51,974 bases of DNA from Streptosporangiaceae bacterium (GCA_030038295.1 JASHPF010000137.1:1-51974), one strand, 5' to 3'; numbered from the stretch's first letter, positions 1-8,559 are shown. The notes: generated from the letters alone by a model not told the origin. Program-made: numbers and translations.

Positions 1-140
1 CGCTCGATGTCCACCCTCGGGTGGACATGCGGATTCTCCGCCATGCCCAGATCGACGTCATGATGAACGTCTACACGGAGGCCTCGGACGCCAAGACTCG
101 CCAGGCCCTCAGGCGCCTCGGCAAGCAGCTCGACACCTAG
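1..140 (+). CDS. Tyrosine integrase, C-terminal end (AICE type; 5' truncated by window)
   Basis: Only the last 45 codons are present, in the frame beginning at base 3 and ending with TAG at 138-140. The fragment contains ILRHAQIDVMMNVYTEA and ends RRLGKQLDT. This matches the catalytic C-terminus of tyrosine recombinases: the second active-site His lies in RHAQ and the nucleophilic Tyr in NVYTE. ILRHxxxxxTMxIYTE followed by a (R/K)LG tail is typical of integrases from actinomycete integrative elements (pSAM2-like). The gene runs toward the 3' end of a tRNA-Pro gene about 75 bp away, the usual arrangement of int next to its att site. This identifies the right-hand edge of an integrated element or its remnant. 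Whether the rest of the gene is intact cannot be seen. Confidence 0.85.
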   Translation, partial: LDVHPRVDMRILRHAQIDVMMNVYTEASDAKTRQALRRLGKQLDT

Positions 141-173
141 TCGTTGCTGTACTTTGCAGCTGTACGCCCATAG

Positions 174-204
174 AAAAGGCCACCCTCAGCACAGAGAGTG
201 GCCT
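174..204 (-). terminator. Intrinsic terminator of tRNA-Pro
   Basis: On the minus strand a 7-bp stem AGGCCAC/GTGGCCT with a roughly 14-nt loop is followed at once by TTTTCT. It lies just downstream of the tRNA-Pro gene and is convergent with the integrase. This stem plus U-tract is rare in such a GC-rich genome, which makes the call fairly safe. Confidence 0.75.
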
Positions 205-214
205 GTGACCTGGG

Positions 215-288
215 TCGGGGTGGCCGGATTTGAACCGGCGGCCTCTTCGTCCCGAACGAAGCGCGCTGCCAAGCTGCGCTACACCCCG
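215..288 (-). tRNA. tRNA-Pro (anticodon CGG)
   Basis: Read on the minus strand, the acceptor arm CGGGGTG (288-282) pairs with CACCCCG (222-216). The anticodon stem CTTCG/CGAAG encloses the loop TTCGGGA, giving anticodon CGG, which reads proline codon CCG. The T-arm is CCGGTTCAAATCCGG. The discriminator base is A and CCA is not encoded. Its 3' end faces the integrase fragment, as expected for an integration target in which the element's att site restores the tRNA 3' end. Confidence 0.95.
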
Positions 289-305
289 CCAACCGCCCGA
301 GAAGT

Positions 306-1217
306 CTAGCTGATCCTAGGAACCAGCGTGAGCAGCGTCGCCTCTGGTCGGCAGCAGAACCGCACCGGAGCGTACGGGGACGTGCCGAGGCCGGCCGAGA
401 CGTGCAGCCAGGGCTCGCTGTCGGCGCCGGTGCCCGGATACCGGTGCAGCCCGCTGGCGAGCTCTCGGGATATCCCGCAGTTGGTTACCAATGGACCGCT
501 GCCCGGCAGCCGGAGCTGACCGCCGTGCGTGTGCCCGGCAAGCAGCAGGTCGAAGCCGTCCGCGGCGAACCGGTCGAGCACCGCCGGTTCGGGTGAGTGC
601 ATCACGCCGAGCCGCAGGTCAGCGGCGCGATCCGTCGCACCAGCTACGATTTCGTACCGGTCTCTGGCGATATGCGAGTCGTGCACTCCGGCCACCTCGA
701 CATCGTGCTCGCCGACCTTGAGCCGGGCTCGGCTGTTGTTGGCGTTGAACCAGCCGGCGCCCTCCATACCGGCGCCGAGCTCGGCCCAGGGGAGGTCGTC
801 GACGTCGCGCGCGTGCTCGTCCGCGCTGGTGCGCCACAGGTAGCGTGCCGGGTTGCGGGGCTTCGGCGAGTACAGGTCGTTGGAGCCGTAGACGAAGACA
901 CCCGGACGTTGCAGCAGCGGCCCGAGCGCCGCCAGAAACGGCCCGACTGCCTGGGGGTGCGCGATGGAGTCCCCGGTGTTGACCACGAGGTCTGGGTCAA
1001 GCGCGTCGAGCGTGCGGAGCCAGGACATCAGCCGGTGTCGGCCGGGCGTGAGATGAGCGTCCGAGATGTGAAGAATGCGAAGCGCCGCTACATCCGGTGC
1101 CAGCACCGGGACCTCCAGCTGGCGCAGGACAAACCAGTTCCGCTCGATTACCGACGAGTAACCAAGACCAGCGACGCCAACCACCGCCGCGGCCTTGAGG
1201 AGGGTTCGCGCTCGCAT
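306..1217 (-). CDS. Membrane-anchored metallophosphoesterase
   Basis: The 303-residue protein is a calcineurin-like metallophosphoesterase of the YkuE/YaeI type. Metal-binding motifs appear in order: ISDAH (D53, H55), TGD (G82-D83), GSND (N113-D114), H207 in MHSPE, and GHTHGG (H229, H231). A short hydrophobic segment at residues 7-20 would anchor it to the membrane with the catalytic domain outside. Related proteins cleave phosphodiesters, some acting on lipid precursors, but the substrate cannot be read from sequence. In many actinomycetes this gene sits next to ponA and yqeY, as here, which fits a role at the envelope. It starts with ATG and is divergent from yqeY. Confidence 0.9.
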   Translation of the reverse strand: MRARTLLKAAAVVGVAGLGYSSVIERNWFVLRQLEVPVLAPDVAALRILHISDAHLTPGRHRLMSWLRTLDALDPDLVVNTGDSIAHPQAVGPFLAALGPLLQRPGVFVYGSNDLYSPKPRNPARYLWRTSADEHARDVDDLPWAELGAGMEGAGWFNANNSRARLKVGEHDVEVAGVHDSHIARDRYEIVAGATDRAADLRLGVMHSPEPAVLDRFAADGFDLLLAGHTHGGQLRLPGSGPLVTNCGISRELASGLHRYPGTGADSEPWLHVSAGLGTSPYAPVRFCCRPEATLLTLVPRIS

Positions 1218-1309
1218 TCACTTATCGTGCCACGGCCACGGCGGTGCGCCGGCCGTCCGCCCGCGCCCGCCGCCGCCCCGGCTGCCATCCGGCACGGCAG
1301 GATAGGGCC

Positions 1310-1768
1310 ATGCCGACACTCAAGGATCAGCTCAGGGCCGATCTCACCACGGCGATGAAGGCGCGGGACGAGACCCGTACCCGAACGCTTCGGCTGGCGC
1401 TCACCGCCATCAGCACAGAAGAGGTCTCCGGTCCCGCCGCGCACGATCTCACGGACGAGGAGATTGTCCGGATACTGACCAGAGAAGCCAAGCGGCGCCG
1501 TGAGGCGGCCGCGGCATTTGCGGAGGCCGGGCGGGCCGACCAGGCGGCCGCGGAGCAGGCCGAGGAGAAGGTGCTGACCGGATACTTGCCGGCCCAGCTC
1601 GACGACGCCGAGCTCGCTGCCCTGGTCGCGGCCGCCATTGCGGAAACCGGCGCGGTCGGCCCGGCCGGGATAGGCCCGGTCATGAAGCTCGTGACGCCGC
1701 GGGTGGCAGGCCGCGCCGACGGTAGCCGGGTTGCTGCCGTGGTGCGCAGCCAGCTCACCGGCGCGTAG
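1310..1768 (+). CDS. GatB/YqeY domain protein
   Basis: This 152-residue YqeY-family protein starts MPTLKDQLRADLTTAMKARD and has the helical YqeY fold: an N-terminal charged helical bundle and a C-terminal domain related to the tail of GatB. The family is linked by homology to tRNA-dependent amidation, but free-standing YqeY proteins have no proven reaction. Residues around GYLPAQL and PVMKLVTPRVAGRADGSRV are characteristic. ATG 1310 was chosen over an upstream in-frame start at 1244 because the conserved N-terminus begins there. It is divergent from the metallophosphoesterase and convergent with ponA. Confidence 0.88.
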   Translation: MPTLKDQLRADLTTAMKARDETRTRTLRLALTAISTEEVSGPAAHDLTDEEIVRILTREAKRRREAAAAFAEAGRADQAAAEQAEEKVLTGYLPAQLDDAELAALVAAAIAETGAVGPAGIGPVMKLVTPRVAGRADGSRVAAVVRSQLTGA

Positions 1769-1838
1769 CTGGCCAGCTGGAGCCGGAGCTCGCGCCGAGG
1801 GCCTGCGCGCTGACGCCTCTTGGCGGACGGCAGCGCGG

Positions 1839-4199
1839 TCAGAAGCCCGGAGGTGGCGCGGGCGGCCCTGGCGAGCCGCCATTCCCGCCGCCGCCGTTCC
1901 CGCCGCTGCCGTTCCCGCCGCCGTTCCCGCTGCCCGAGCAGTTGGTCCCGTTGTTGTTGTTGTTGTTGCCGCCACCGTTGTTGCCGCCGCCCGACTGGCT
2001 GCAGCTTGTCGTCGGCGAGCCGAAACCGTCGCCCAGCGAGAAGTACGACCCGGGCGGGCCGGGGAAGTCCACGTTGACGCCGAGTTCGGCGTGCAGGAAC
2101 GTCTCCTCCCAGGTGGCGCCTGGCGCGTTGTCGCCGAACATCTGGCCGGGGCAGTTCTCTCCGTAGAGGTCGTTGTAACAGGAGTTGGCGCCGATCATCT
2201 TCCCTGTGGTGGTGGGATCGATCGGGTTGAAGACCGAGACGTACGCCGCGAGGTTGGTGGTCCAGCCGGCGAACGCCGCGTAGTAACCGTCGTTCGCGGT
2301 TCCGGTCTTCGCGGCCGCGTCATATCCGGGAATGCCGCGGCCGGCCGCGGTGCCTGGAGACAGCAGCACGCGCTGCAGGAGGTAGTTCGCCGCTGCGGCG
2401 ACGCCGGCCGGCATGTCCCGGTGGCAGCCCGCCGACCGCACCGGGAGCTGCTCGCCGGTGGAGATCACCTCGATCTTCTCGATGGGCTGCGGGGTGCAGT
2501 AGACGCCTCCGGCCGCCACCGATGCATATGCGGCCGCCATATCCATGGGGGACACGCCGACCGCGCCGAGGGTGAAGCTGGAGACGTTGTCGGCAGACGG
2601 GAGGCCGAGACTCGCGTCTGGCTGCAGGAGGGAAGTCCCGTCGGCCCTGGTCATGCCCATCGCGGCCGCTGTCTTGACGACATTGCACAGGCCGACCTGC
2701 TTCTCCAGATTGACGAAGAAGGTGTTCACCGACTGGACCGTGGCCTCGCCGAACTCCCACGTCTCGGAGCCCTTGAACGGTGCCTCGGCATTGTTGAACT
2801 GGGTCGGCGGCACGTAGTCGCCTTGGCAGCTGAAGAACGGCCCGATAGTCTCCGGATTCTGGATGCTGATCGTGTGGCCAAAGGGGATGCCCTGCTCGAG
2901 CGCCGTGATGATCGTGAAGATCTTGGACGACGAGCCGGTCTGGACGCCGTAGGGGTCGCCGCCGTACTGCGAGTTGACCGCGTAGTCGATGCTGTCCTGG
3001 CCGGGACTGTCGCCATAGACGCGGTTTATGGCAAGGGCCCGCACCGCGCCGGTACCTGGCTGCAGCAGCACCTCGGTGTCGGCGTTGTTGCCAGGGTTAT
3101 CCGGCGAGTTCTGCGGCTCGACATAGTTGACCGCGCTGTCCGCGGCCTGCTGATCCTGCGGGTTCAGGGTCGTGTAGATGGCCAGGCCGCCGGTGTTGTT
3201 GAGCGCCTTCCACACCGAGGGGTAGTCCAGCTCCAGCACGTGCTGCACGTAGTCGCAGAAGAACGCCGATGGGGCAGCTTCCGGGCTGGTGCAACCGGTG
3301 TGCAGGGGCACGTACGACCGGTTTAGCACGATGGGCGTCTTCGCTGCGGCCTGGTATGCGGCCTTGGAGATGTAGTGCAGCTGCCACATCCGCGCCAGCA
3401 CGGTGTTGCGCCGGGCCTTGGCTGCCGCCGGATAGGTCACCGGGTCGTACTCGGTCGGCGACTGGACGATGCCGGCCAGCAGTGCCGCCTGCGGCAGCGT
3501 CAGCTGCGAGGCGTCCTCGGTGAAGTAGACACTCGCCGCTACCTGAATGCCCCACGCGTGATTGTCGAAGTACGCGACGTTCAGGTACGACGCGAGCAGC
3601 TGATTCTGGGTTAGCTTGTGCTCGACGTCCGCAGCCAGCCGCAGGTCCTGGATCTTGCGGCGCAGGTCCGGGTACACGGCTTTCTGGACGGCGTCCGCGT
3701 TGTTGCCAGCCTGCAGGACCTTGACATTCTTGACGTACTGCTGGGCGAGCGTGGACGCGCCCTGCAATCCTGAGCCGCCGGAGTTGTGCAGCAGCGCGCG
3801 GAGCGTGCCGCGCGGGTCGAGCGCGCCTTGGGAGTAGAAGTCGCTGTCCTCGATCGCCACGATGGCGTCGCGCATGATCGGCGCGATCTGGTTGTAGCTG
3901 ACCGGGATCCGGTATACGTCGTACGGATACAGGTACGTGATGACGTTGCCCTCGGAGTCGTAGAGCACGGACCGCACCGGTGCCGCGCCCAGCGTCCCGA
4001 CCGGCAGCGTATTAAAGGTGTTGGCCGCGTCCTTTGCAGCAATGCCGACGATGCCTACCAGCGGAATCGTGGCCGCCGCTACCAGCAAGCCGGCCACAAC
4101 GGCCATGATGACCATACTGCCGACAATCCGGGGCGTCGTGCCGGCGCGGCGTAGGGGGATCAGCACCCGAACAGGGTACGCTGCATTTGTAGGTACCAA
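1839..4199 (-). CDS. ponA: Bifunctional penicillin-binding protein (transglycosylase/transpeptidase)
   Basis: This 786-residue class A PBP polymerises and cross-links peptidoglycan outside the membrane. A single TM segment lies at about 28-50. The GT51 glycosyltransferase domain carries the catalytic Glu in EDSDFY (E117). The transpeptidase domain has all three penicillin-binding motifs: SSSK (S423 catalytic, K426), SVN (490-492) and KTGT (631-634). The last 60 residues are low complexity: Gly/Asn-rich with a run of six Asn, then Gly/Ser/Pro. No PASTA domain is visible. The divergent wblA-type neighbour and the nearby ArsA genes match the ponA2-whiB4 locus of mycobacteria and the equivalent Streptomyces locus. 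The exact start is uncertain because other in-frame starts lie before the TM segment. Confidence 0.93.
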   Translation of the reverse strand: MVPTNAAYPVRVLIPLRRAGTTPRIVGSMVIMAVVAGLLVAAATIPLVGIVGIAAKDAANTFNTLPVGTLGAAPVRSVLYDSEGNVITYLYPYDVYRIPVSYNQIAPIMRDAIVAIEDSDFYSQGALDPRGTLRALLHNSGGSGLQGASTLAQQYVKNVKVLQAGNNADAVQKAVYPDLRRKIQDLRLAADVEHKLTQNQLLASYLNVAYFDNHAWGIQVAASVYFTEDASQLTLPQAALLAGIVQSPTEYDPVTYPAAAKARRNTVLARMWQLHYISKAAYQAAAKTPIVLNRSYVPLHTGCTSPEAAPSAFFCDYVQHVLELDYPSVWKALNNTGGLAIYTTLNPQDQQAADSAVNYVEPQNSPDNPGNNADTEVLLQPGTGAVRALAINRVYGDSPGQDSIDYAVNSQYGGDPYGVQTGSSSKIFTIITALEQGIPFGHTISIQNPETIGPFFSCQGDYVPPTQFNNAEAPFKGSETWEFGEATVQSVNTFFVNLEKQVGLCNVVKTAAAMGMTRADGTSLLQPDASLGLPSADNVSSFTLGAVGVSPMDMAAAYASVAAGGVYCTPQPIEKIEVISTGEQLPVRSAGCHRDMPAGVAAAANYLLQRVLLSPGTAAGRGIPGYDAAAKTGTANDGYYAAFAGWTTNLAAYVSVFNPIDPTTTGKMIGANSCYNDLYGENCPGQMFGDNAPGATWEETFLHAELGVNVDFPGPPGSYFSLGDGFGSPTTSCSQSGGGNNGGGNNNNNNGTNCSGSGNGGGNGSGGNGGGGNGGSPGPPAPPPGF

Positions 4200-4539
4200 C
4201 CATTACCCAGCACATCGCGCCGGGGAAGCAGCCAGCGGGGCCGCCGGAATGTCACTGAGCGTGACACGACAGTTCCGCAGGGAATTTGCGCTGTCACGGA
4301 GCCGGGCGAGTCGGTCGGCGGAGTGTAGCTACTAGTGGCTTGTGTCTGTATAGCTCAACTGGACTATTCAGGAATGGACCCGCTGGGGTCTAGCGCTGCC
4401 GCGCGGACTTCCGTAAGTTACTCTTCCGCGACCATCACTCGTCGGAGCACGACGCCCCGAGTCGGCTCCGGACCGCAACTGAGCGCCACCCGGGCGTGAT
4501 TACCCCCTGCGGGCGTGACGATCAGAGGAGCTGGGCCAC
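4200..4539. promoter_or_regulatory. Divergent ponA-wblA control region
   Basis: This 340-bp gap between divergently transcribed ponA and wblA holds no convincing gene. It contains the perfect inverted repeat described separately at 4250-4266 and a locally AT-richer stretch around 4325-4375, where a wblA promoter is plausible but not unambiguous. The distance to wblA implies a long 5' leader. A ribosome-binding site GAGGAG lies near 4525-4530 ahead of ATG 4540. Confidence 0.5.
4250..4266. promoter_or_regulatory. Inverted repeat resembling a BldD box
   Basis: TGTCAC-TGAGC-GTGACA is a perfect 6-5-6 inverted repeat. Its core TCAC-N5-GTGA fits the BldD consensus TNAC-N5-GTNA known from Streptomyces. 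It lies between ponA and wblA, a developmental/redox regulator gene. Assignment to BldD is inference; another dimeric regulator could bind it. The half-site orientation is unlike a Crp site (TGTGA-N6-TCACA). Confidence 0.4.
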
Positions 4540-4839
4540 ATGTGGATCACGGACTGGACTGCGCGTGCCGCGTGCAAGGGAACGGACCCGGACGAGCTCT
4601 TCGTCCAGGGCGCGGCGCAGAACCGGGCCAAGCTGATCTGCCGCGGCTGCCAGGTACGGACCGAGTGCCTGGCTGATGCCCTCGACAACCGGATCGAGTT
4701 CGGTGTCTGGGGCGGGATGACAGAGCGGGAGCGCCGCGCGCTGCTGCGTCGGCGACCGGACGTGAGCTCGTGGCGCGAGCTTCTGGAAAACGCGCGCAAC
4801 CACTACGAGCGCACCGGGGACGAGCTCGTCGCCAGCTAG
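4540..4839 (+). CDS. wblA: WhiB-family Fe-S transcription factor (WblA/WhiB4-like)
   Basis: This 99-residue WhiB-like protein has the four cluster-binding cysteines C12, C34, C37 and C43 (CxxC spacing between the middle pair) and the turn GVWGG at 55-59, followed by a basic, Arg-rich helix. Such proteins bind a [4Fe-4S] cluster that senses O2/NO and act on transcription, often with sigma factor. The neighbourhood (divergent class A PBP, downstream paired ArsA ATPases, then crp) is the one that carries wblA in Streptomyces and whiB4 in mycobacteria, which supports the orthologue call. In those organisms it governs the switch to aerial growth/secondary metabolism or the oxidative stress response. 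That role is inferred here, not seen. Confidence 0.88.
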   Translation: MWITDWTARAACKGTDPDELFVQGAAQNRAKLICRGCQVRTECLADALDNRIEFGVWGGMTERERRALLRRRPDVSSWRELLENARNHYERTGDELVAS

Positions 4840-4901
4840 CGCCCGCGGATCCGGGACGGACCGAACCGCGCGAGAATCCAGGCGCGTCCCCGGACAGCAC
4901 G

Positions 4902-4920
4902 GCCGCCGCGGCGCGGCGGC
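4902..4920. terminator. GC hairpin between wblA and arsA pair
   Basis: GCCGCC (4902-4907) pairs with GGCGGC (4915-4920) around a GC-rich loop, exactly where the two convergent genes end. No U-tract is present, so factor-independent termination is uncertain. Confidence 0.35.
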
Positions 4921-6161
4921 TACGCAGACGCTGCGGGCCGCTCGGCGCTAAAGGCCTGCCCGATGATCCGCAGGCCATCCAGATCATGCACGTCCTCGGG
5001 CTGCGCCGGGATCTCCGCAACCGGGACCAGCGGGTGAGCCGCGATGAAGTGCTCGGCCGCTCTGCGCTGCGCGGCGGCCAGTTGCATCCGCTCGGCGTGC
5101 AGCCGCAGCGCGGCGATCGCCAGCACCCGGGCCGACTCCTCGCTATCGACGGGTCCGCGCGCCGTTGGCGCTCTGGCGTCCCCATCGGACGGCTGCAGCA
5201 CCTCGGCGGCCGCGAGGCTCCTGGCGGCTGACAGCTGCGCGGCGGGCAGCCGCTCTACCCGGTTCAGGAGGAGCCCGGCCAGCGGCATCCGCTCGGTGTC
5301 GAGCCGCTCCACGAAGTAGGACGCTTCCCGAAGCGCGTCATCCTCAGGGACAGCGACGACGAGGAAAGCCGTGCCGGGAGCGCGGAGCAGCTGGTAGGTG
5401 TACTCGGCTCGCTCTCGGAACCCGCCGAACATCGTGTCGAGCGCGGTAACGAAGGTCTGCACGTCGCGCAGCACCTGAGTGCCGAGGATCCTGGTCAGCA
5501 CCCCCGTGACCACGCCGAATCCGGCATTGAGCACCCGCAGGTAGGCGCGGCCGCCGGCCTTCGCCGGGGCGGTCAGCAGGCGCAGTAGCCGGCCGTCGAG
5601 GAACCGGCTCAGCCGCTGCGGGGCGTCGAGGAAGTCCAGCGCCGACCGGCTCGGCGGGGTGTCGACCACGATGAGGTCCCACTCGTCGGCCCGGCGGAGC
5701 TGGCCCAGCTTCTCCATCGCCATGTACTCCTGGGTGCCAGCGAAGCTGGACGACAGCGACTGGTAGAACGGGTTCGCCAGGATCTGGGCGGCCCGGTCTG
5801 GATCGGCGTGCGCTTCGACGATCTCGTCGAAAGTGCGCTTCATGTCCAGCATCATGGCGTGCAGACTGCCGGCCGATTCTGCCCCGTTCCCGCCCCGGCC
5901 GGCCGCGTCGCCGACCCGCAGCCCCGGCACGAGCCTTGGGGTGTTGTCCAGCGACGTCAGCCCCATGGACTGGGCGAGCCTGCGGGCCGGGTCGACGGTG
6001 AGCACAACCACGTGCCGGCCGCGCTCGGCGGCGCGCAGCCCGATGGCGGCCGCAATGGTCGTCTTGCCCACCCCACCTGCCCCGCAGCAGACGATGATGC
6101 GGATGCGGCGGTCGTCGATGAGGCGGTCGACGTCGAGTTCGGGCGGACGGCGCGTGGTCAT
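4920..6161 (-). CDS. ArsA-family ATPase (second of pair)
   Basis: This 413-residue P-loop ATPase of the ArsA/Get3 class has a deviant Walker A GAGGVGKTT at 27-35, preceded by two cysteines, and a VDTPPSRSALDFLD switch region. ArsA/Get3 proteins couple ATP hydrolysis to metalloid export or delivery of tail-anchored proteins. The paired actinobacterial versions beside whiB4/wblA have no proven transport partner, and no arsB or arsC lies nearby, so arsenic export is unlikely. A middle insertion rich in Gly (near GDAAGRGGNGAES) is not typical. ATG 6161 shares one base with the stop of the upstream ArsA gene (TGATG), so the two are translationally coupled, and the proteins probably form a heterodimer, by analogy with the two halves of ArsA. 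Confidence 0.88.
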   Translation of the reverse strand: MTTRRPPELDVDRLIDDRRIRIIVCCGAGGVGKTTIAAAIGLRAAERGRHVVVLTVDPARRLAQSMGLTSLDNTPRLVPGLRVGDAAGRGGNGAESAGSLHAMMLDMKRTFDEIVEAHADPDRAAQILANPFYQSLSSSFAGTQEYMAMEKLGQLRRADEWDLIVVDTPPSRSALDFLDAPQRLSRFLDGRLLRLLTAPAKAGGRAYLRVLNAGFGVVTGVLTRILGTQVLRDVQTFVTALDTMFGGFRERAEYTYQLLRAPGTAFLVVAVPEDDALREASYFVERLDTERMPLAGLLLNRVERLPAAQLSAARSLAAAEVLQPSDGDARAPTARGPVDSEESARVLAIAALRLHAERMQLAAAQRRAAEHFIAAHPLVPVAEIPAQPEDVHDLDGLRIIGQAFSAERPAASA

Positions 6162-7171
6162 CAGGCGGCCTTCTGCGTGCGCAGCGCTGCGGCGAGCCGG
6201 TACAGGCCGGCCAGGTCGATGCCGCCGGTTACCCAGGGCAGCTGGTAGCACGGCTGACCTGCCTCGCGAAGCCGATCGGCTTGCATGTTCTGGGCGAGCG
6301 CGGTCCTGGCCTGGTCGCGAAGCTCGGCCGCCAGCTCGGCTGCCAGGTCCGAGCTGCGGTCGAGGCCCGCGGACTTCAGCCCGACCGCCAGCAGCGCCTC
6401 GTCGAGGTCGCCGCTCGCCGCCGCCTCCAGCTGATCCGGCGGCAGCGCGAGTGGCCTCGTCATGTTCACGATGACGCCACCCGGCCTGATCGCGCCGAGC
6501 GACCGGAGCTCGGCGATGCCGTCCAGGGTTTCCTGCACCGGCATCTCCTCGAGCACCGTCACGAAGTGCACCACGGTCTGGGGAGAGCGGATCACCCGCT
6601 GCACCGTGTCCGCGTGCCCGTGGATCGGGCCGACCCTGGCCAGGTCGGACACCTCGGTAGAGACGTTGAGGAACCGGCCGATCCGGCCGGTCGGCGGTGC
6701 GTCCATCACGACGGCGTCGTACACACGCTCGCCGTGGCTGTCCTTGCGCCGCACCGCCTCGGCCGCCTTGCCCGTCAGCAGGACGTCGCGCAGACCGGGT
6801 GCGATGGTGGTGGCAAAGTCCATCACCCCGAGCTTGGCCAGCGCGGTGCCGGCGTGCCGCAGGTTGTAGAACATCTCCAGGTACTCGATGAGCGCCGACT
6901 CGGGGTCGGCCACCAGCGCGAACACCTCGCCGCCCTCGCGCGCGTCGGTCCCGAGCCCGATCGCGATCCGGCGCTCGGCATACGGCAGCGGCGGGACGTC
7001 GAAGAGCTGGGCGATGCCCTGGCGGCCCTCGACTTCCATGAGCAGCACGTTCCGCCCGTCGGTCGCCAGCGCGAGAGCCAGGGCGCCGGCCACCGTCGTC
7101 TTGCCGGTACCGCCCTTCCCGGTCACGACGTGCAGGCGGACGCCGTCCCAGTCGGTGTCGCGGGTTGCCAC
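6161..7171 (-). CDS. ArsA-family ATPase (first of pair)
   Basis: This 336-residue protein has the canonical Walker A KGGTGKTT (19-26) and a DAPPTGRIGRFL switch motif. It is the upstream partner in a two-gene operon with the 413-residue ArsA homologue, overlapping it by one base. Only ATP-binding features can be seen; there is no transmembrane segment and no obvious metalloid-binding Cys triad, so a chaperone/targeting role like Get3 is as likely as any link to arsenic. In mycobacteria the equivalent genes (Rv3679-Rv3680) have the same order. It starts with ATG 7171 and is divergent from the SPFH gene. Confidence 0.88.
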   Translation of the reverse strand: MATRDTDWDGVRLHVVTGKGGTGKTTVAGALALALATDGRNVLLMEVEGRQGIAQLFDVPPLPYAERRIAIGLGTDAREGGEVFALVADPESALIEYLEMFYNLRHAGTALAKLGVMDFATTIAPGLRDVLLTGKAAEAVRRKDSHGERVYDAVVMDAPPTGRIGRFLNVSTEVSDLARVGPIHGHADTVQRVIRSPQTVVHFVTVLEEMPVQETLDGIAELRSLGAIRPGGVIVNMTRPLALPPDQLEAAASGDLDEALLAVGLKSAGLDRSSDLAAELAAELRDQARTALAQNMQADRLREAGQPCYQLPWVTGGIDLAGLYRLAAALRTQKAA

Positions 7172-7380
7172 GATTGGAGGTTATCCGGGTCGCCCGAGCG
7201 GTTGATGCACGCACCTCGGCGCGATCCGGTCCGCCGCGGCCGACCGTGCATGTCCGCTATCTCCCCGGCGGCCGTGGCGCTTGCTGTCGGCGCGTGGCCG
7301 GACTCACTAGGCTGGGAGATGGCCGGCTAGGGACTGTCCGCCGGCAGCGGGGCCTGCACAGGGAAGAAGGTGCTCAGGCC

Positions 7381-8463
7381 ATGGACGCAGTCATCGCGGT
7401 CGTTGTGATCGTCGTGCTGCTCGGGATAATCGCCGCGGGCCGGATGATCAAGGTCATCCAGCAGTACGAGGAAGGGATCGTCTTCCGGTTCGGCCAGGTG
7501 CTGCCGGGGCCGCGCGGGCCGGGACTGCACCTGATCAGGCCGATCGGCGACAAGCTCGTCAAGGTCAACAGGCAGATCATCGCGATGGGTGTGCCAGCGC
7601 AGGAGGGCATCACCCGCGACAACGTCAGCGTTCGGGTCGACGCCGTCGTCTACTTCAAGGTGGTCGACCCTATCAAGGCGACGATCAACGTATACGACTA
7701 CCAGAACGCGATCTCACAGCGCGCTCAGACGTCGCTGCGGTCCATCATCGGCCAGTCCGAGATGGACGAACTGCTGGCCGAGCGGGACGAGGTCAACCGG
7801 CGGCTGTGCGCGATCATCGACGCGGGCACCGAGGGCCCGTGGGGCGTCAAGGTCGACAGCGTCGAAATCAAGGACGTGTCGCTGCCCGAGGGCATGAAGC
7901 GGTCTATGTCCCGGCAGGCCGAGGCGGAGCGGGAACGGCGGGCCCGGATCATCACCGCCGACGGCGAGTTCCAGGCGTCCAAGCGGCTCGCGGCCGCGGC
8001 GAATGTGATGGCCCGCGACCCAGCCGCTCTGCAGCTACGGCTGCTGCAGACCGTGGTCGAGGTGGCGGCCGAGCGCAACAGCACGCTGGTGATGCCGCTG
8101 CCGGTGGAGCTGCTGCGGTTCTTCGACCGGTTCACGCCAGGCTCGGCTGACATCGGCCCGGCTACGGGCAGCGCGGCCGCGGTGAGCGAGCCGGCGGATA
8201 TCGGCGACGACGAGGTCAAGGCGCTGGAGAGTCAGGCCAGGGCGGACGCGAGCACGATGGCCGACGCCGCTGGCTCGGCGATCGAGAATCCGGACGGGCC
8301 TGCCGCTATCGGCAGCGCAGCGGACACCCTCGACATCCCTGACGTCCCTGACATTCCCGAGCTGTCCCCCGAGGAGAAGGGCGACATCGGCACCGTGCAC
8401 CACGGCAGTCGCAGCAAGCATGACGACCTCCCTGCCACCGGAGACGGAACAGGAACCGCCTAA
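7381..8463 (+). CDS. SPFH/Band 7 (stomatin/slipin) membrane protein
   Basis: This 360-residue protein has one N-terminal TM segment (residues 2-20) and then a full SPFH domain with YEEGIVFRFG, PGPRGPGLHLIRP and VSVRVDAVVYFKVVDP. A helical region with AEAERERRARIITADGE follows, typical of slipins. These proteins oligomerise on the inner leaflet and organise membrane microdomains or regulate a protease partner. No NfeD protease gene is adjacent, so a free-standing slipin is likely. The C-terminal 90 residues are acidic and Ala/Asp-rich with IPDVPDIPEL repeats and look disordered. ATG 7381, with GAAGAAGG upstream, was preferred to an in-frame start at 7165 because the TM helix begins directly after it. 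Confidence 0.92.
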   Translation: MDAVIAVVVIVVLLGIIAAGRMIKVIQQYEEGIVFRFGQVLPGPRGPGLHLIRPIGDKLVKVNRQIIAMGVPAQEGITRDNVSVRVDAVVYFKVVDPIKATINVYDYQNAISQRAQTSLRSIIGQSEMDELLAERDEVNRRLCAIIDAGTEGPWGVKVDSVEIKDVSLPEGMKRSMSRQAEAERERRARIITADGEFQASKRLAAAANVMARDPAALQLRLLQTVVEVAAERNSTLVMPLPVELLRFFDRFTPGSADIGPATGSAAAVSEPADIGDDEVKALESQARADASTMADAAGSAIENPDGPAAIGSAADTLDIPDVPDIPELSPEEKGDIGTVHHGSRSKHDDLPATGDGTGTA

Positions 8464-8559
8464 TAAGCCGCCCGGTCGGCGGCTCGTCCGCGAGCCAACT
8501 GCCAGGCGCGGTGGACGGCCCGGGCAACCATGACCAGGCGTCTACGGCGCCCGGTGCAC

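Noticed and set aside
597-1358. Long plus-strand ORF antisense to the metallophosphoesterase
   Set aside because: GC-rich shadow frame; its translation is Arg/Pro-rich with no family motif, while the minus strand has complete catalytic motifs.
1948-1990. GTT trinucleotide run near the ponA stop
   Set aside because: It is coding (poly-Asn tail of the PBP), not a separate repeat element.
4338-4400. tRNA-like TAGCTCAACTGGACTA stretch before wblA
   Set aside because: It resembles a D-arm, but no acceptor, anticodon or T-arm pairing can be built around it.
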